Shown here in pieces: positions 27,101-34,870 of a stretch of DNA of 40,234 bases. Position numbers and translations under genes: made by a program. Each line of letters starts with the position of its first letter. Position 1 is the stretch's first letter. The DNA is from Candidatus Poribacteria bacterium (GTDB taxonomy: Bacteria > Poribacteria > WGA-4E > B28-G17), in NCBI GenBank assembly GCA_021162805.1, contig JAGGXZ010000229.1, positions 1 to 40,234 of the forward strand, read 5' to 3'. The notes beneath the pieces are model-generated. The model saw nothing but the letters and a program-made list of their open reading frames with translations. It was not told the origin of the DNA and ran no database searches.

Positions 27101-28211
27101 TCTCAACTCCGTCCTCAGTTCTGTCCACCGTCAACGTCCTTATATCCCCACTGTAAAGGGCTGTTGAACGGTAGGTCCTCGCAGGGGCACCCCCGCTTTT
27201 GGGAGGTTTATATTCATCCGGCAACCTGCTCGCCACGGACTCCACCGCTTCCTTCAACGCTTGAGTTATCCTCTCGTCGCTTAGCGGGTCGGCTGAGTTC
27301 GGAAACACCTCCTCTATCACCTTTGCGAGCTCACCGACTTTGGGGTCCGTCTTTATCGTCTCCCACACATCCTTCGCATCTCCCAAATCAGGGGAGAAGA
27401 AGAACGGGGAAAGGAAAACAAGGGCTTCCGCCGTAGTTGCGGAGCTTATCTCCTCCTCGCTGGGGGACGAGCTTGGGAAGTAAACCCTCATGTAGGAGAG
27501 CTTGTCGTGGGTTGTGGGCAAAGCGTTGACTAAGGTCCAGTAGTCCTCGCTGACCGCAACCTTCCCGATGCCATCGCTGTTTATATCTTCGGCATCACCG
27601 TAGGGGGTATACAGTTTGAACTTCCTTCCCTCCCCCTCAGGGGGAATGAACTTGAAGGAAGCTTCTTTCAGCACCAGAAACTCCTCATCCGTTCGGCACC
27701 ATCCTCCCGGCGTCATCACCAGAATAGGGGAGGTTTTCGCACCCGGGGGGACAATCGCTACGAGCTGGTCGCCTGTAGAGGACACCACCTCCGCAGGTTC
27801 AACCCCGAACATAACTATATTCTCGTGGGGATTCGCCGACACGAAGTTTTCTCCCCGGATTGTAACTCTCGTCCCCGGCGAACCGCTTGATGGAGAGAAC
27901 GAGGTTATAGACGGGCTACGATAGACGCCCGTTATCTCCCCTTCGGAGACCGTCCCCACGACGTATCTCAGAATTTGGAGGGCATCGCTCTTATCGACTT
28001 TCCCGTCGCCTCCTGGAGGGAAGACATCAGCCTCATGCCAAAACGGATCGTCCTGGGAGGGCTGAGGTATCCTTCCTTCCAATATGAGGATGATCTTAAG
28101 CGCATCCTTCCCGTCGATTACACCGTCATCGTTAACGTCTCCTTTAAGCCCATATGCGAGAGCCGTTGAGAGAGACAAGACGAGAATAAGAGAGAACACA
28201 CGGCACACCAT
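21111..28211 (-). CDS. Large exported dockerin/TIG/beta-helix/beta-propeller protein
   Basis: Translation probably starts at ATG 28211 after AAGGAG with a five-base spacer, giving 2366 residues; the frame is open further up to 28268 but without support. A signal peptide (MVCRVFSLILVLSLSTALA) is followed by a dockerin (about 24-90: GDVNDDGVIDGKDALKI and GGDGKVDKSDALQIL) and a TIG/IPT domain (about 97-175, TRVTIRGENF). A helical, largely unassigned region follows, then further TIG domains (about 660-930), a very long parallel beta-helix (about 940-1870, with repeated NxIxGxxxNN turns), and PD40 propeller blades to the end (about 1960-2366). The propeller is interrupted by some 130 residues of beta-sandwich type (DLTWVILNWQSDKPGDIIVA). 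It has no PNPFNP domain, unlike its neighbours. The beta-helix could bind or cleave polysaccharide, but no lyase catalytic motif is recognisable. Confidence 0.82.
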   Translation of the reverse strand: MVCRVFSLILVLSLSTALAYGLKGDVNDDGVIDGKDALKIILILEGRIPQPSQDDPFWHEADVFPPGGDGKVDKSDALQILRYVVGTVSEGEITGVYRSPSITSFSPSSGSPGTRVTIRGENFVSANPHENIVMFGVEPAEVVSSTGDQLVAIVPPGAKTSPILVMTPGGWCRTDEEFLVLKEASFKFIPPEGEGRKFKLYTPYGDAEDINSDGIGKVAVSEDYWTLVNALPTTHDKLSYMRVYFPSSSPSEEEISSATTAEALVFLSPFFFSPDLGDAKDVWETIKTDPKVGELAKVIEEVFPNSADPLSDERITQALKEAVESVASRLPDEYKPPKSGGAPARTYRSTALYSGDIRTLTVDRTEDGVEIDTIQTNPMDWVVRVAEIDRDKLYDFFPKGGKSLTDADLHQFYQRESDGFTVRQMRLGKAITRRFAIITTIMSDMVDSLDMTGAGGESEIKLPDREGVYVIRLFAPIFDRSVDNGELDFVENTPELKEDLDRALYLNMAMLVVDIVDGTLGIMNIFDSNSRREMLRATMGALERATLREFPNGLNEAMDKDERFRRVVRVLKDGIDAMIKQATIEAVNMGYSKVEEMLTKSGGYLGKVAKVASGIMGVTDAISYLGPIGERLAGMAGIGLIEYFGLELSPMETGFVIVGTPFDWEVRGIPPRPDKVAPGEKVRIMGRNFDPRGTDKNEVWLKKGWEDEGIKMIVTDVSDAGDMIEFQIPEDCPWGYYEVYIKTSYCEGFSGFRLNVKRIPRLVELDPDVGFPNQNPYFMAQYIYFKAYNVKTSDKVFFGDKEARISWEDEDRANWYAVKAPEGLPAGKVSFYIESPEGKSNSLDFTVLGQPVINEVSPQIIHPGVLVEIRGDNFGYWSDLVRVSVSGYSYPIKYAVINNNLVKFVCPTLDSEGQKTVKVSTPAGNAQCVVTYKADMVTIPEKPELPDGFYMVVSSPAQGVNPDGELTLDEAILIANGEINPFLDDWKEEREDYIFGKIGGKGFQDEIVLKRNVTHCCSAIKLEAGDIISGVKSDVKVIGGTLTLGSWNEIEIRKLSGDLKITGDGNTVRVHEGINGGLTIEGGNGNWIVNTDCIVNSDGCGIYVKNGSGNTIELVKYVENCKGDGIRVENGVDNHIVLVFAPEGKPAISNCGGNGLSIIGGRGNHIELRESLSIMNNKGAGIHLENTSYNRLSILEISGNGGAGVELINAVSNEIKGISGKGNGGDGVHLYDGCKWNKILVATDASLDENQNGAVIEGANTANNDISVSSSRNKGYGYIVRNGANHNEIYGKCESNLCGLLMEGSETSYNKISGVFSNNEGAGVVIQNNSHHNFMEYCTAQNNNGAGILITKGASYNRMKLLQCVDNKGDGILINEGAHHNVITYSYCITGNSGNGIAITGENTDFNIIGGLTEVGQHYEDKSPNGGYGILIADGPVGTEIKRCYLLFNGLGGVKISGISKQWAPGEERFPLVKVYWCDIGANFTDHSGRDVRPYEVKDQQPKVGMGFLVENTSDCEFEQVCVYGADTGVKFINTTSTSLTACMLRNIHKTGLSLEESDVILTKVRIRMEGNSETAVAISNSSNVKFFDFIISEKGGVHISGSRDIFGSDLLLHGTAQNAIHISNSQNVEIISFKAYSGILVENSTGVRLAPNRVESDSSTIAIKNSEDISILPKDNDAQFTLENGEMLVDSSRGVRIGTPKTKGKSGQIRANGGDALLITGESDDVKVANLSITGGGVKITGGRNILIGGIEDGAGNLIAVPDKACIYVQGNIAELEIRNNEIMSGERGIEIHTASEALVVGNTVSECSREGILITDGACGTVIAQNRITKNIGDGVKISGASSVNNHITSNVITSNLLKGICLEGGANKGIQPPVITEIGEHYVSGEVESAPKGSVVEIYADYGDEGEKLLGSSHLRGRRFTVSCNPPEGMNLHGVLIDPDGNTSEFGTVRLESRQTLKEFAYTSTRNGDEEIYFHIGYDDIRLTEREGIDRSPSVSPDGVKIAYVSDAGGSLDIWKMNPSGRDKALLTNYPGNEYDPDWSPDGDKLVYIGEQDGEAEIYVLENGERKEVELSYDDGEADSQIGKYQQGLTLAVHFEIPGEGEVHKLKFFIAEAPTFQRDLTWVILNWQSDKPGDIIVASGTVKVSEDGWCVADVGNIAVPSDFVVEIEMDFVPISIGQDTTIPMMRSYLRQMGEWKELDSNLMIRTVCVARQPVPRKVIELPGSEERNPVWSPDGTKIAFASNKNGNWDIFVVNADGTNLTQLTDSPANEVDPTWSPDGSMIAFISDNEGEGDIYVMKADGSDVVNLTSSPSPERDPCWTTEGAILFTSLRNAGWEIYQMRPGGGGVRRLTSSLGENTQPSGK

Positions 28212-28246
28212 TTTTTCTCCTTTCTTACACGGTGGATTGTGGTTTA

Positions 28247-28265
28247 CCAGACGGAGAACGTCTGG
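28247..28265 (-). other. Leader hairpin before the 2366-aa gene
   Basis: CCAGACG and CGTCTGG form a perfect seven-pair stem with a five-base loop, 35 bases upstream of the ATG at 28211. The spacing to the start matches that of the leader hairpin before the giant gene. It may stabilise the mRNA or bind a regulator; no T run follows. Confidence 0.4.
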
Positions 28266-28327
28266 CATTCTCGTTTTAACGCTATAATGTTTCCCATCTC
28301 TAGCTCACCGTCCCCCCATGGGTAATC

Positions 28328-28351
28328 CTACACTCAAGGAGAATTCGAGCG
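28328..28351. repeat. Short hairpin repeat, copy 2
   Basis: Second copy of the 24-base element at 5995-6018 (20 of 24 identical), sharing CTACACTCAA at one end and GAGCG at the other. It lies 117 bases upstream of the 2366-residue gene. The remainder of the 28212-28456 space has no gene. Confidence 0.5.
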
Positions 28352-28456
28352 TAAGCATTTACCCTCGTCTCAGATCCTATCACCGACCATGTCAACTATC
28401 CACAGTACTGGGTCCAGCACCTCCACATCACAGCTTTGAGAGGTCTATGTTCTTTA

Positions 28457-31400
28457 TTATCTCAGAATAACCATCTTCCTGACAAATGCTTTCCCATCGA
28501 CCTGGAGCTGGTAGATGTATACCCCGCTCGCCACCCTCTCTCCTTGTTTGTTCCTACCATCCCAATATACTGCCCTCGATCGAGATATATAGTTTCCGGA
28601 GTCCACATGGCCTAGGTCAAATTTCCTCACCAGTTTTCCCGTCATGTCATATATCTTTATTATTACGTCAGCGTCATCTGCAAGCCTAAAGGGTATCCAG
28701 GTTTCAGGGTTGAACGGGTTGGGGTAGTTCTGAAGCAGCTCCGTCCGGGCGGGGATAAGCTCCACCATGCCGTTTTCCAATTTCACATCCACGTTCTCGT
28801 TCAGCTTACCCCTCTCCAGCTTCAGACGTGCGTATTCCGACGTATCGTCCATCACCTCAAATTCAAGATAAACCAGTTCTCTCGATTCCCCGGATCTAAT
28901 CCCGGCAAAGGCAAGCTTCAACATATCTCCCTCAACTCTGCTTTCGAGGCTGAAATTGCTCCTCGCTCCGATGAATTTAAGGGCTTTTCCGTCGAACCTT
29001 ATCGTTATCTCACCTGAGATTATCCCCTTCGGATCATCCACTAGGATGGGAATCGTGATCCGCTCGCCCGGCCTTGCCCTCAAGGATGTGAGGGAAATCG
29101 TGCGTGATTCAGCTTTCAGCGACGGCGCTCCTTCTCCTGATGCGAACTCCCCTATCAATCCCACGACGAACTGGAGGATTCTGGCCGCATCGAGAGCACT
29201 CACCTCCCCATTTCCGGTGACATCTGCCGCCTTAAGCTGCGTCTCGGATAGCTCCTCCTTGCCGACCAGATATCTGAGTATCTCAGCGGCGTCGTAGGCT
29301 GTGATCCTCCCGTCTCCTGAGACATCACCCAACGTTGATCTCCCACCCTTCAGCTTAGCCCTCAAAAGTGGGGTATCCGGATCGTTCGATCGGATCTCGA
29401 GAACGGCCTCTTTCACCCCCGGGCTCTGCGGACGGAACTCTATCCTCACCTGGCAGCTTTCTCCAGGCTGTATCGCCCGGTTCAAGCAGTTATCCTGAAG
29501 GATCCGGAACTCCGAGGCATCCGGCCCCGTTACAGAGATCGATCCGATATTCAGATCGCCTTGTCCTCCGTTTGAGACGGTCAGGCTCAGCTCCTTTGTG
29601 TCACCCGGCAAGACCGATCCGAAGTTAAGGGTTGAGGAGGACACGAGTATATTCGGAGCGGTGGAGATGCCGGGACCGTTGGCATCCACTATCCTTCCGT
29701 TCGACGTCAGATCGTCGTCGCCTCTTTCACCGTCCACGAGATGAAGTGTGATCACATTCCCGTTTATCTCAGCGCCGGTCTGACCGTCGAAGAGGAACTC
29801 ATACCAGTGCGGAGAGGCGTTCGTCGGCTCAGGCCCATATTTGTAGTAGGTGTTCGGAGCGCTGCCACTGGGCAGGTAGACCGTCACCGTCACCGATCCT
29901 CCCGGAGGGATGTTCTCGATCCTGAAGCTGAAGAGCCCCCACTGCAGATCCAAACCCTGCGGCGGGCTCTGTGGGAGATCATTGGGATCAACGTGATAGA
30001 CGTCCTCGAGGATCGTCCCCTGGGGCGAAGCGATCGTGACGTATCCCCGGCCGTTGTAGGTATGGAGCGATTCCACGTTCGGCTGCTCGCCGTCTGGAAC
30101 GCCATCGCTGTTCCCATCATAATTCTCCTGAACCCCCTCAGGCCCCCATTCCTCATAAGGACGTATCACTCCGCCGCGGACAGCTATGACTTTAAACAGA
30201 TCATCTTTGGATGCGAGCGAAACGTGTCCATCACCAAGTCCCACGATGAAGGCCTTGGTTTTAGAGCCTCCCGATTCCGTAGTGGAGGTCCAATAGGAGT
30301 AGATACTGCCTTGATTGTTGTCGAGCAGGTTATCGAAGCCCTGGGAATATAGATACTGGTCCGGGTGCGTCTCCCAGTAATCGATCAAAGATCTCAACTC
30401 CTTGACGTTCGGCAGCCTCCAGTCGGTGTATCCTTCCACATCGAGATTTGACACGAGATTCAGCGCCTCACTCCATCTCACTCTGCCGTTGGCGAGATCA
30501 GCGTTTCTGGTCCACATCAGCCCTGTGAGGTTGTCAACGATCACATCCTGATACGTCGTGAACCTGTGGATCGGCCACTCCATGCCCTGATCGTCGATCA
30601 TGGAGCCGGACGGTTTGGGAAGCTGTATGATGGGCGGCCCGTTGCTCGGAAGCTGCTCAGGCCCGCGCACCGGCCAGACGCAGGCGACGAAGTTGAAGGT
30701 AGGGGTCTCCTCATCGGTCTCCAACTGTACCACCGTTCCTCTTGTGGACGACCAGTAGTAGTAAGGTCCCGTATCGTCGAAAACCTTCTCATTACCGCTC
30801 CTCGCGCTTCCCAGCCAGAGATAGGATTGTTCTCCGTAGTTCAGCAGGCTCTCAAGCTCGTTTATGTTCGGCAACCTCCAGTCGGTGTATCCGGCGTTAC
30901 AATCGGCATAGGTTCCGTCGTTCATCCTCTGTATGAACATACCGGCGTATCTCCTGGAGACAAGCCCGTCTCCGGGGTCTCCGTTTTCGTTCGGATCGTC
31001 CTGTTCGGGAGGGGCGTCGAACTCAGGGTGAAATTCCTTTATAGGATTTGCACATTTAAGCCACATAAGCCCCGTTAGCTTGTCCGTCACTGTTCCATCG
31101 CCGTTGTCGATGAACCTCTCCCTTGCATCCAGCGGCCAAGGGACGCCGGCACGAACTTGGCCGTCCAGTCCCTCAGCCCATCTGTCGTAGCGGTCGATCA
31201 GGTCTCCATAGGGATCATAACATTCCGTCTGACCCGTTCTGGGCAGGCCGACGAGACCGCATATCCCCTCGACCGGTATCTCGAACGAGTCGTTGAAGGC
31301 TCCCGTCGAGATGATAAGTCTCGTCTTCTTCTTCAGACCGAGGGAGGTCGGCGAGAAGGCGAGCACCACCTCACGCGATCCATACGGGCTGAGGTATCCG

Positions 31401-34400
31401 GAACCGGAGCCGGACTTTATGCTGAACTGATCCGCGTTATCGCCCTCCAGCCGAATGTCGCTGATTTGAACTCGGAGGCCGGAGAGGTTCCTTATGGCGA
31501 CCCTGCAGGTTGAGGATTCACCCCGGATAACGGTGTGGAAATCGATCCTCTCAGGCCAGACCGCAAGCAACGGTATCAGTCCATTCTCATCGAATCCGTA
31601 GCTTTCCACCCGATCGACAAGCGGATATGGGTCGTCGTTATCATACTGGCTCGTCTGGTACGGCTGATCCCAGATCCCGTTGTGATCGGCATCCAACCCC
31701 TGCGGCGGCACGGCCGGATGATGCTCCAGGTAATCGTCCCAGTAGTTTCCAAGGTATCCGTGGAACTGCTGACCGTTATACCGGTAATCCACCTCCACGA
31801 GGGTATGCCATTGCGTCTCCGGGCTGCCCCCGGCGTCTGAGAGGGCGTTGTTGGTGTTCTGCAGGAAGTCGTTCAGGAAGATGAAGTTGCCCTGAGGCCT
31901 TGATCCCGTCGACACGCCGGTGTGGTTCCCTCTGACGATGTTGAGAAAGATCAGGTTGCTGCCGGAGGGGAGCTCCAGGCCTACCTGGTTTCCCTCCAGC
32001 AGGTTGCGGGATATCCGGTTGTCGGTGCCGCCGCCGGTCGGCGCAAAGGATATGCCGGCAGCTCGGTTGTCCGATATGGTGTTTCGGGTTATCAGGTTGC
32101 CATTTGAGCCGTAGAGGTAAATCCCCTGGCCGTTGCCCCGGATCTCGTTGTTTGAAATGGTGTTTCCACCTGATAACTCCAGATCTATTCCGATGTCGTT
32201 GCCGGTTATCGTGTTATCGGAGATGATACAGTTATGGGAGCGGACCAGAGTCACTCCGGCCACGGAGGTTCCCGTAGAGCCTGTTATCTCCAGACTCTGA
32301 ATCACAACCCCATCCGCCGCTATCGAGAAGACGGATTTTGATGGATCTTCAGCTCGAATCGTGACGTTGGCATCGGAGGCAGCTCTGATCGTCAGGGATT
32401 TGTCAATGGCAATGTTGTCGAGGAGCACTCCCTGCCCTTCGATCACGAGCGTATCCCCTTCGAGGGCCTGATTGACGGCTTCGCTTATGGTGTCGAACGT
32501 CTCGTCCGTCCTGATGTTTCTGACCTGTAAGGAGGTGGGAGAAACAGCGGGTGCGTTCTGGTCAATTATTACACCGTTCTGGGCCAGATCATCGTCTCCC
32601 CTTCCCCCGTCTACGAGATGAAGCGTAATCACGTTCCCGTTCATCTCGGCACCGGTCTGACCATCGAAGAGGAACTCATACCAGTGCTCATTAGGGTCGT
32701 CGGATGTGGGACCGTACTTGTAGTAGGAAACGGGATCCGAACCCTGCGGCAGATAAAGCGTTACAGCCGCCTCGGTCACGCCGGGGTCAAGCTCTATCTG
32801 GAAGCTGAAGAATCCCCATGGGAAGTTCGCATCCTGGGGAGCATCCTGCGGATGGGGGTTATCCATCGTCCTGACATCCCTCAGAGAACCACCGGAGCAC
32901 GCAAGCGTGACGTAGTATGAACCGTCGAAGGTGTGAATGGAAGTTACATTTCCCTGCTGCCAATCGGGAATGCCGTCGTTGTTGCCGTCATAGTTGGGGT
33001 CATTTCCCTGAGGCCCCTGTTCCTCCGAATCAGCCACGCCGTCCCCGTCCTCCTCCCATTTCAGCCTTGTCTCCTCCGTGACCATGTTGTTCTGATCGTT
33101 GGGGTCAAGTGAAGTGGTGGCGCAGGTAACGGTGGCGGTGTTGACGATTCTATCGTAGGCGATATCATAAGGTGCCTGGACCGTGATGGTAAGGGTGGCC
33201 TGCTGGTTGGTGTCCAAACCCGGTATGTGCCAGTTGACGGAGTGTGATTGCTGATCGTAGCTGGCGTTCCCTACGGAAGGGGTGGCGCTGACGAAACTCG
33301 CCTGGAAAGGAAGCTCATCCCCCACATCGGCATACTCCACAGGATCAGGACCGTGATTCACAACCGTCAAGGTATAGGTCACCTGCTCGCCGATCGTCAC
33401 GGGATCGGGCGAGTCGGTCTTCGTTATCTCCAGATCGGAGATCGGCGCGGATTTATACTCGTAAGCTCCGATATCGGGTGCGCTCCCCTGAGATCTGGGC
33501 ATATATTCAAGATCGACAAGAGGTATTCCGGTTCCGCTCATTCCAGCATCTATAGCCGGGCTTCCCTGCTGGAGGTGATAGTCTCCTTCCGTTCCCCAGG
33601 CGGGAGATACAAAGAGAGGATCACGTGAAAGGTTCCCCTCCCCGAGTTCTCCCGCCTCTATCTGTGCGGCCGTGTAATCCCTACCATTCGCATATACCTG
33701 AACGTCCTGCCCAGGGCGGTAGAAAATGCAGTGTTCGGCGGTGAAGTTCACCACATCGCTTATGTAGACTATTCCCCCTCCACCGGCGATGATGGTATTA
33801 CGCATCACCAGCGTGATCGGATTGGCGGTGCTCGGATATAGCGGGTCCGGATACTGAACATACATGGAATAGGCCTCTCTTGTGGGATTGTCATGGACGG
33901 TGGTGTTGACGATCTCGAAATGGGCGTTGAGCTGCTCGATCTGGTCTATCACTATCCCAGCCCACGGCGAAGCTCCTCCCACGCCATCCCCTGTGCCGTA
34001 GATAAGGCAGTTCTCTATCTTGCTGTTATCCCCCCAAAGCTTTATCCCATCGCAGGAGTTATTGGCGACGATGCAATTGTGAATGTAGGTGTTCTGCGCT
34101 TTAGAGTCCAGCCCATCCCCTTTGTTGTGTTCGACGATACAATCGGCTATTTCCACAGGCCCGTCCGAAGGCTCTATCCCGAACCCATCCGGTCGATCAT
34201 AGGGATTATTGGGGTTATCCTCGACGCCTTGGTAGTAGTGTCCGCTATAAGAGAGATGACATCCTCTAATGACGACGTCCCTCCACCCACCTTGACTCCC
34301 TCTGGGTCCTCCCAGTCCTCCGAAACCGCAGTGATGGACCCGGCAGTTCTCGACCAGAAGATCCTCCACATCTTGAATGTTCATCCCGAATTCATCTATG

Positions 34401-34870
34401 TGGTGGATGTGGAGGTTTTTGAGGACGATATGGCTTGCGGGACTACCAAGGATCTCCAGACCGTCCCTGAATAAGGCGCCACCATCGCTCGTTATTTCGA
34501 TGTTTTCTATCCTGACATAGCTGCATCCCGAGAGATCTATCGCCGTCAACAGGTTGCCTCTTCCGGCTAATATAGGGGTGTTTTCCTCCTCGCCGATTAT
34601 GGTGATCCAGGCATCGGAACGACCTGATGTGGGAGCGATTATATCGTCCGGATACCGACTCAGGACATATCTTCCGCCGAGGATGATAAGGGTATCGCCC
34701 GGTTGGAGCTGCCTGGAACCATATCCGGGTGTTGCCCATGGATGATCATGCGTGCCCGGATTGGAGTTATCGCCGTTAGGGGAGACGTAGTAGATGCTCC
34801 CGTAGAGCTGCGACACACCTACAGAGGCAAGTCCTATAAGGATCAGGATGGCGAGAGCTTTTCTAGTCAT
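28457..34870 (-). CDS. Exported beta-helix, DUF1566, dockerin and cohesin-like protein with C-terminal sorting-type domain
   Basis: This 2137-residue protein starts at ATG 34870 after GAGGAGGAAG. It has a signal peptide, a right-handed beta-helix (about 25-470, with YYVSPNGDNSNPGT as in DUF1565 proteins), a DUF11 domain (477-587), a choice-of-anchor U-like domain (about 620-765), a second NosD-type beta-helix (783-1057), an ASH-type domain (1097-1203), two DUF1566/Lcl domains (1253-1403 and 1447-1567, each with YTDWRLPN), a second choice-of-anchor U-like domain (1587-1743), an ASH/choice-of-anchor D domain (1743-1840), a dockerin (1848-1912), a cohesin-like domain (1913-2040) and the terminal domain with LLQNYPNPFNPETWIPFRL. 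The two anchor-U copies share the blocks HWYEFLFDGQTGAE and NGNVITLHLVDG. Its start overlaps the upstream protease gene by eight bases (ATGACTAG). It is probably a surface adhesin or glycan-binding protein; no catalytic site was recognised. Confidence 0.83.
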   Translation of the reverse strand: MTRKALAILILIGLASVGVSQLYGSIYYVSPNGDNSNPGTHDHPWATPGYGSRQLQPGDTLIILGGRYVLSRYPDDIIAPTSGRSDAWITIIGEEENTPILAGRGNLLTAIDLSGCSYVRIENIEITSDGGALFRDGLEILGSPASHIVLKNLHIHHIDEFGMNIQDVEDLLVENCRVHHCGFGGLGGPRGSQGGWRDVVIRGCHLSYSGHYYQGVEDNPNNPYDRPDGFGIEPSDGPVEIADCIVEHNKGDGLDSKAQNTYIHNCIVANNSCDGIKLWGDNSKIENCLIYGTGDGVGGASPWAGIVIDQIEQLNAHFEIVNTTVHDNPTREAYSMYVQYPDPLYPSTANPITLVMRNTIIAGGGGIVYISDVVNFTAEHCIFYRPGQDVQVYANGRDYTAAQIEAGELGEGNLSRDPLFVSPAWGTEGDYHLQQGSPAIDAGMSGTGIPLVDLEYMPRSQGSAPDIGAYEYKSAPISDLEITKTDSPDPVTIGEQVTYTLTVVNHGPDPVEYADVGDELPFQASFVSATPSVGNASYDQQSHSVNWHIPGLDTNQQATLTITVQAPYDIAYDRIVNTATVTCATTSLDPNDQNNMVTEETRLKWEEDGDGVADSEEQGPQGNDPNYDGNNDGIPDWQQGNVTSIHTFDGSYYVTLACSGGSLRDVRTMDNPHPQDAPQDANFPWGFFSFQIELDPGVTEAAVTLYLPQGSDPVSYYKYGPTSDDPNEHWYEFLFDGQTGAEMNGNVITLHLVDGGRGDDDLAQNGVIIDQNAPAVSPTSLQVRNIRTDETFDTISEAVNQALEGDTLVIEGQGVLLDNIAIDKSLTIRAASDANVTIRAEDPSKSVFSIAADGVVIQSLEITGSTGTSVAGVTLVRSHNCIISDNTITGNDIGIDLELSGGNTISNNEIRGNGQGIYLYGSNGNLITRNTISDNRAAGISFAPTGGGTDNRISRNLLEGNQVGLELPSGSNLIFLNIVRGNHTGVSTGSRPQGNFIFLNDFLQNTNNALSDAGGSPETQWHTLVEVDYRYNGQQFHGYLGNYWDDYLEHHPAVPPQGLDADHNGIWDQPYQTSQYDNDDPYPLVDRVESYGFDENGLIPLLAVWPERIDFHTVIRGESSTCRVAIRNLSGLRVQISDIRLEGDNADQFSIKSGSGSGYLSPYGSREVVLAFSPTSLGLKKKTRLIISTGAFNDSFEIPVEGICGLVGLPRTGQTECYDPYGDLIDRYDRWAEGLDGQVRAGVPWPLDARERFIDNGDGTVTDKLTGLMWLKCANPIKEFHPEFDAPPEQDDPNENGDPGDGLVSRRYAGMFIQRMNDGTYADCNAGYTDWRLPNINELESLLNYGEQSYLWLGSARSGNEKVFDDTGPYYYWSSTRGTVVQLETDEETPTFNFVACVWPVRGPEQLPSNGPPIIQLPKPSGSMIDDQGMEWPIHRFTTYQDVIVDNLTGLMWTRNADLANGRVRWSEALNLVSNLDVEGYTDWRLPNVKELRSLIDYWETHPDQYLYSQGFDNLLDNNQGSIYSYWTSTTESGGSKTKAFIVGLGDGHVSLASKDDLFKVIAVRGGVIRPYEEWGPEGVQENYDGNSDGVPDGEQPNVESLHTYNGRGYVTIASPQGTILEDVYHVDPNDLPQSPPQGLDLQWGLFSFRIENIPPGGSVTVTVYLPSGSAPNTYYKYGPEPTNASPHWYEFLFDGQTGAEINGNVITLHLVDGERGDDDLTSNGRIVDANGPGISTAPNILVSSSTLNFGSVLPGDTKELSLTVSNGGQGDLNIGSISVTGPDASEFRILQDNCLNRAIQPGESCQVRIEFRPQSPGVKEAVLEIRSNDPDTPLLRAKLKGGRSTLGDVSGDGRITAYDAAEILRYLVGKEELSETQLKAADVTGNGEVSALDAARILQFVVGLIGEFASGEGAPSLKAESRTISLTSLRARPGERITIPILVDDPKGIISGEITIRFDGKALKFIGARSNFSLESRVEGDMLKLAFAGIRSGESRELVYLEFEVMDDTSEYARLKLERGKLNENVDVKLENGMVELIPARTELLQNYPNPFNPETWIPFRLADDADVIIKIYDMTGKLVRKFDLGHVDSGNYISRSRAVYWDGRNKQGERVASGVYIYQLQVDGKAFVRKMVILR

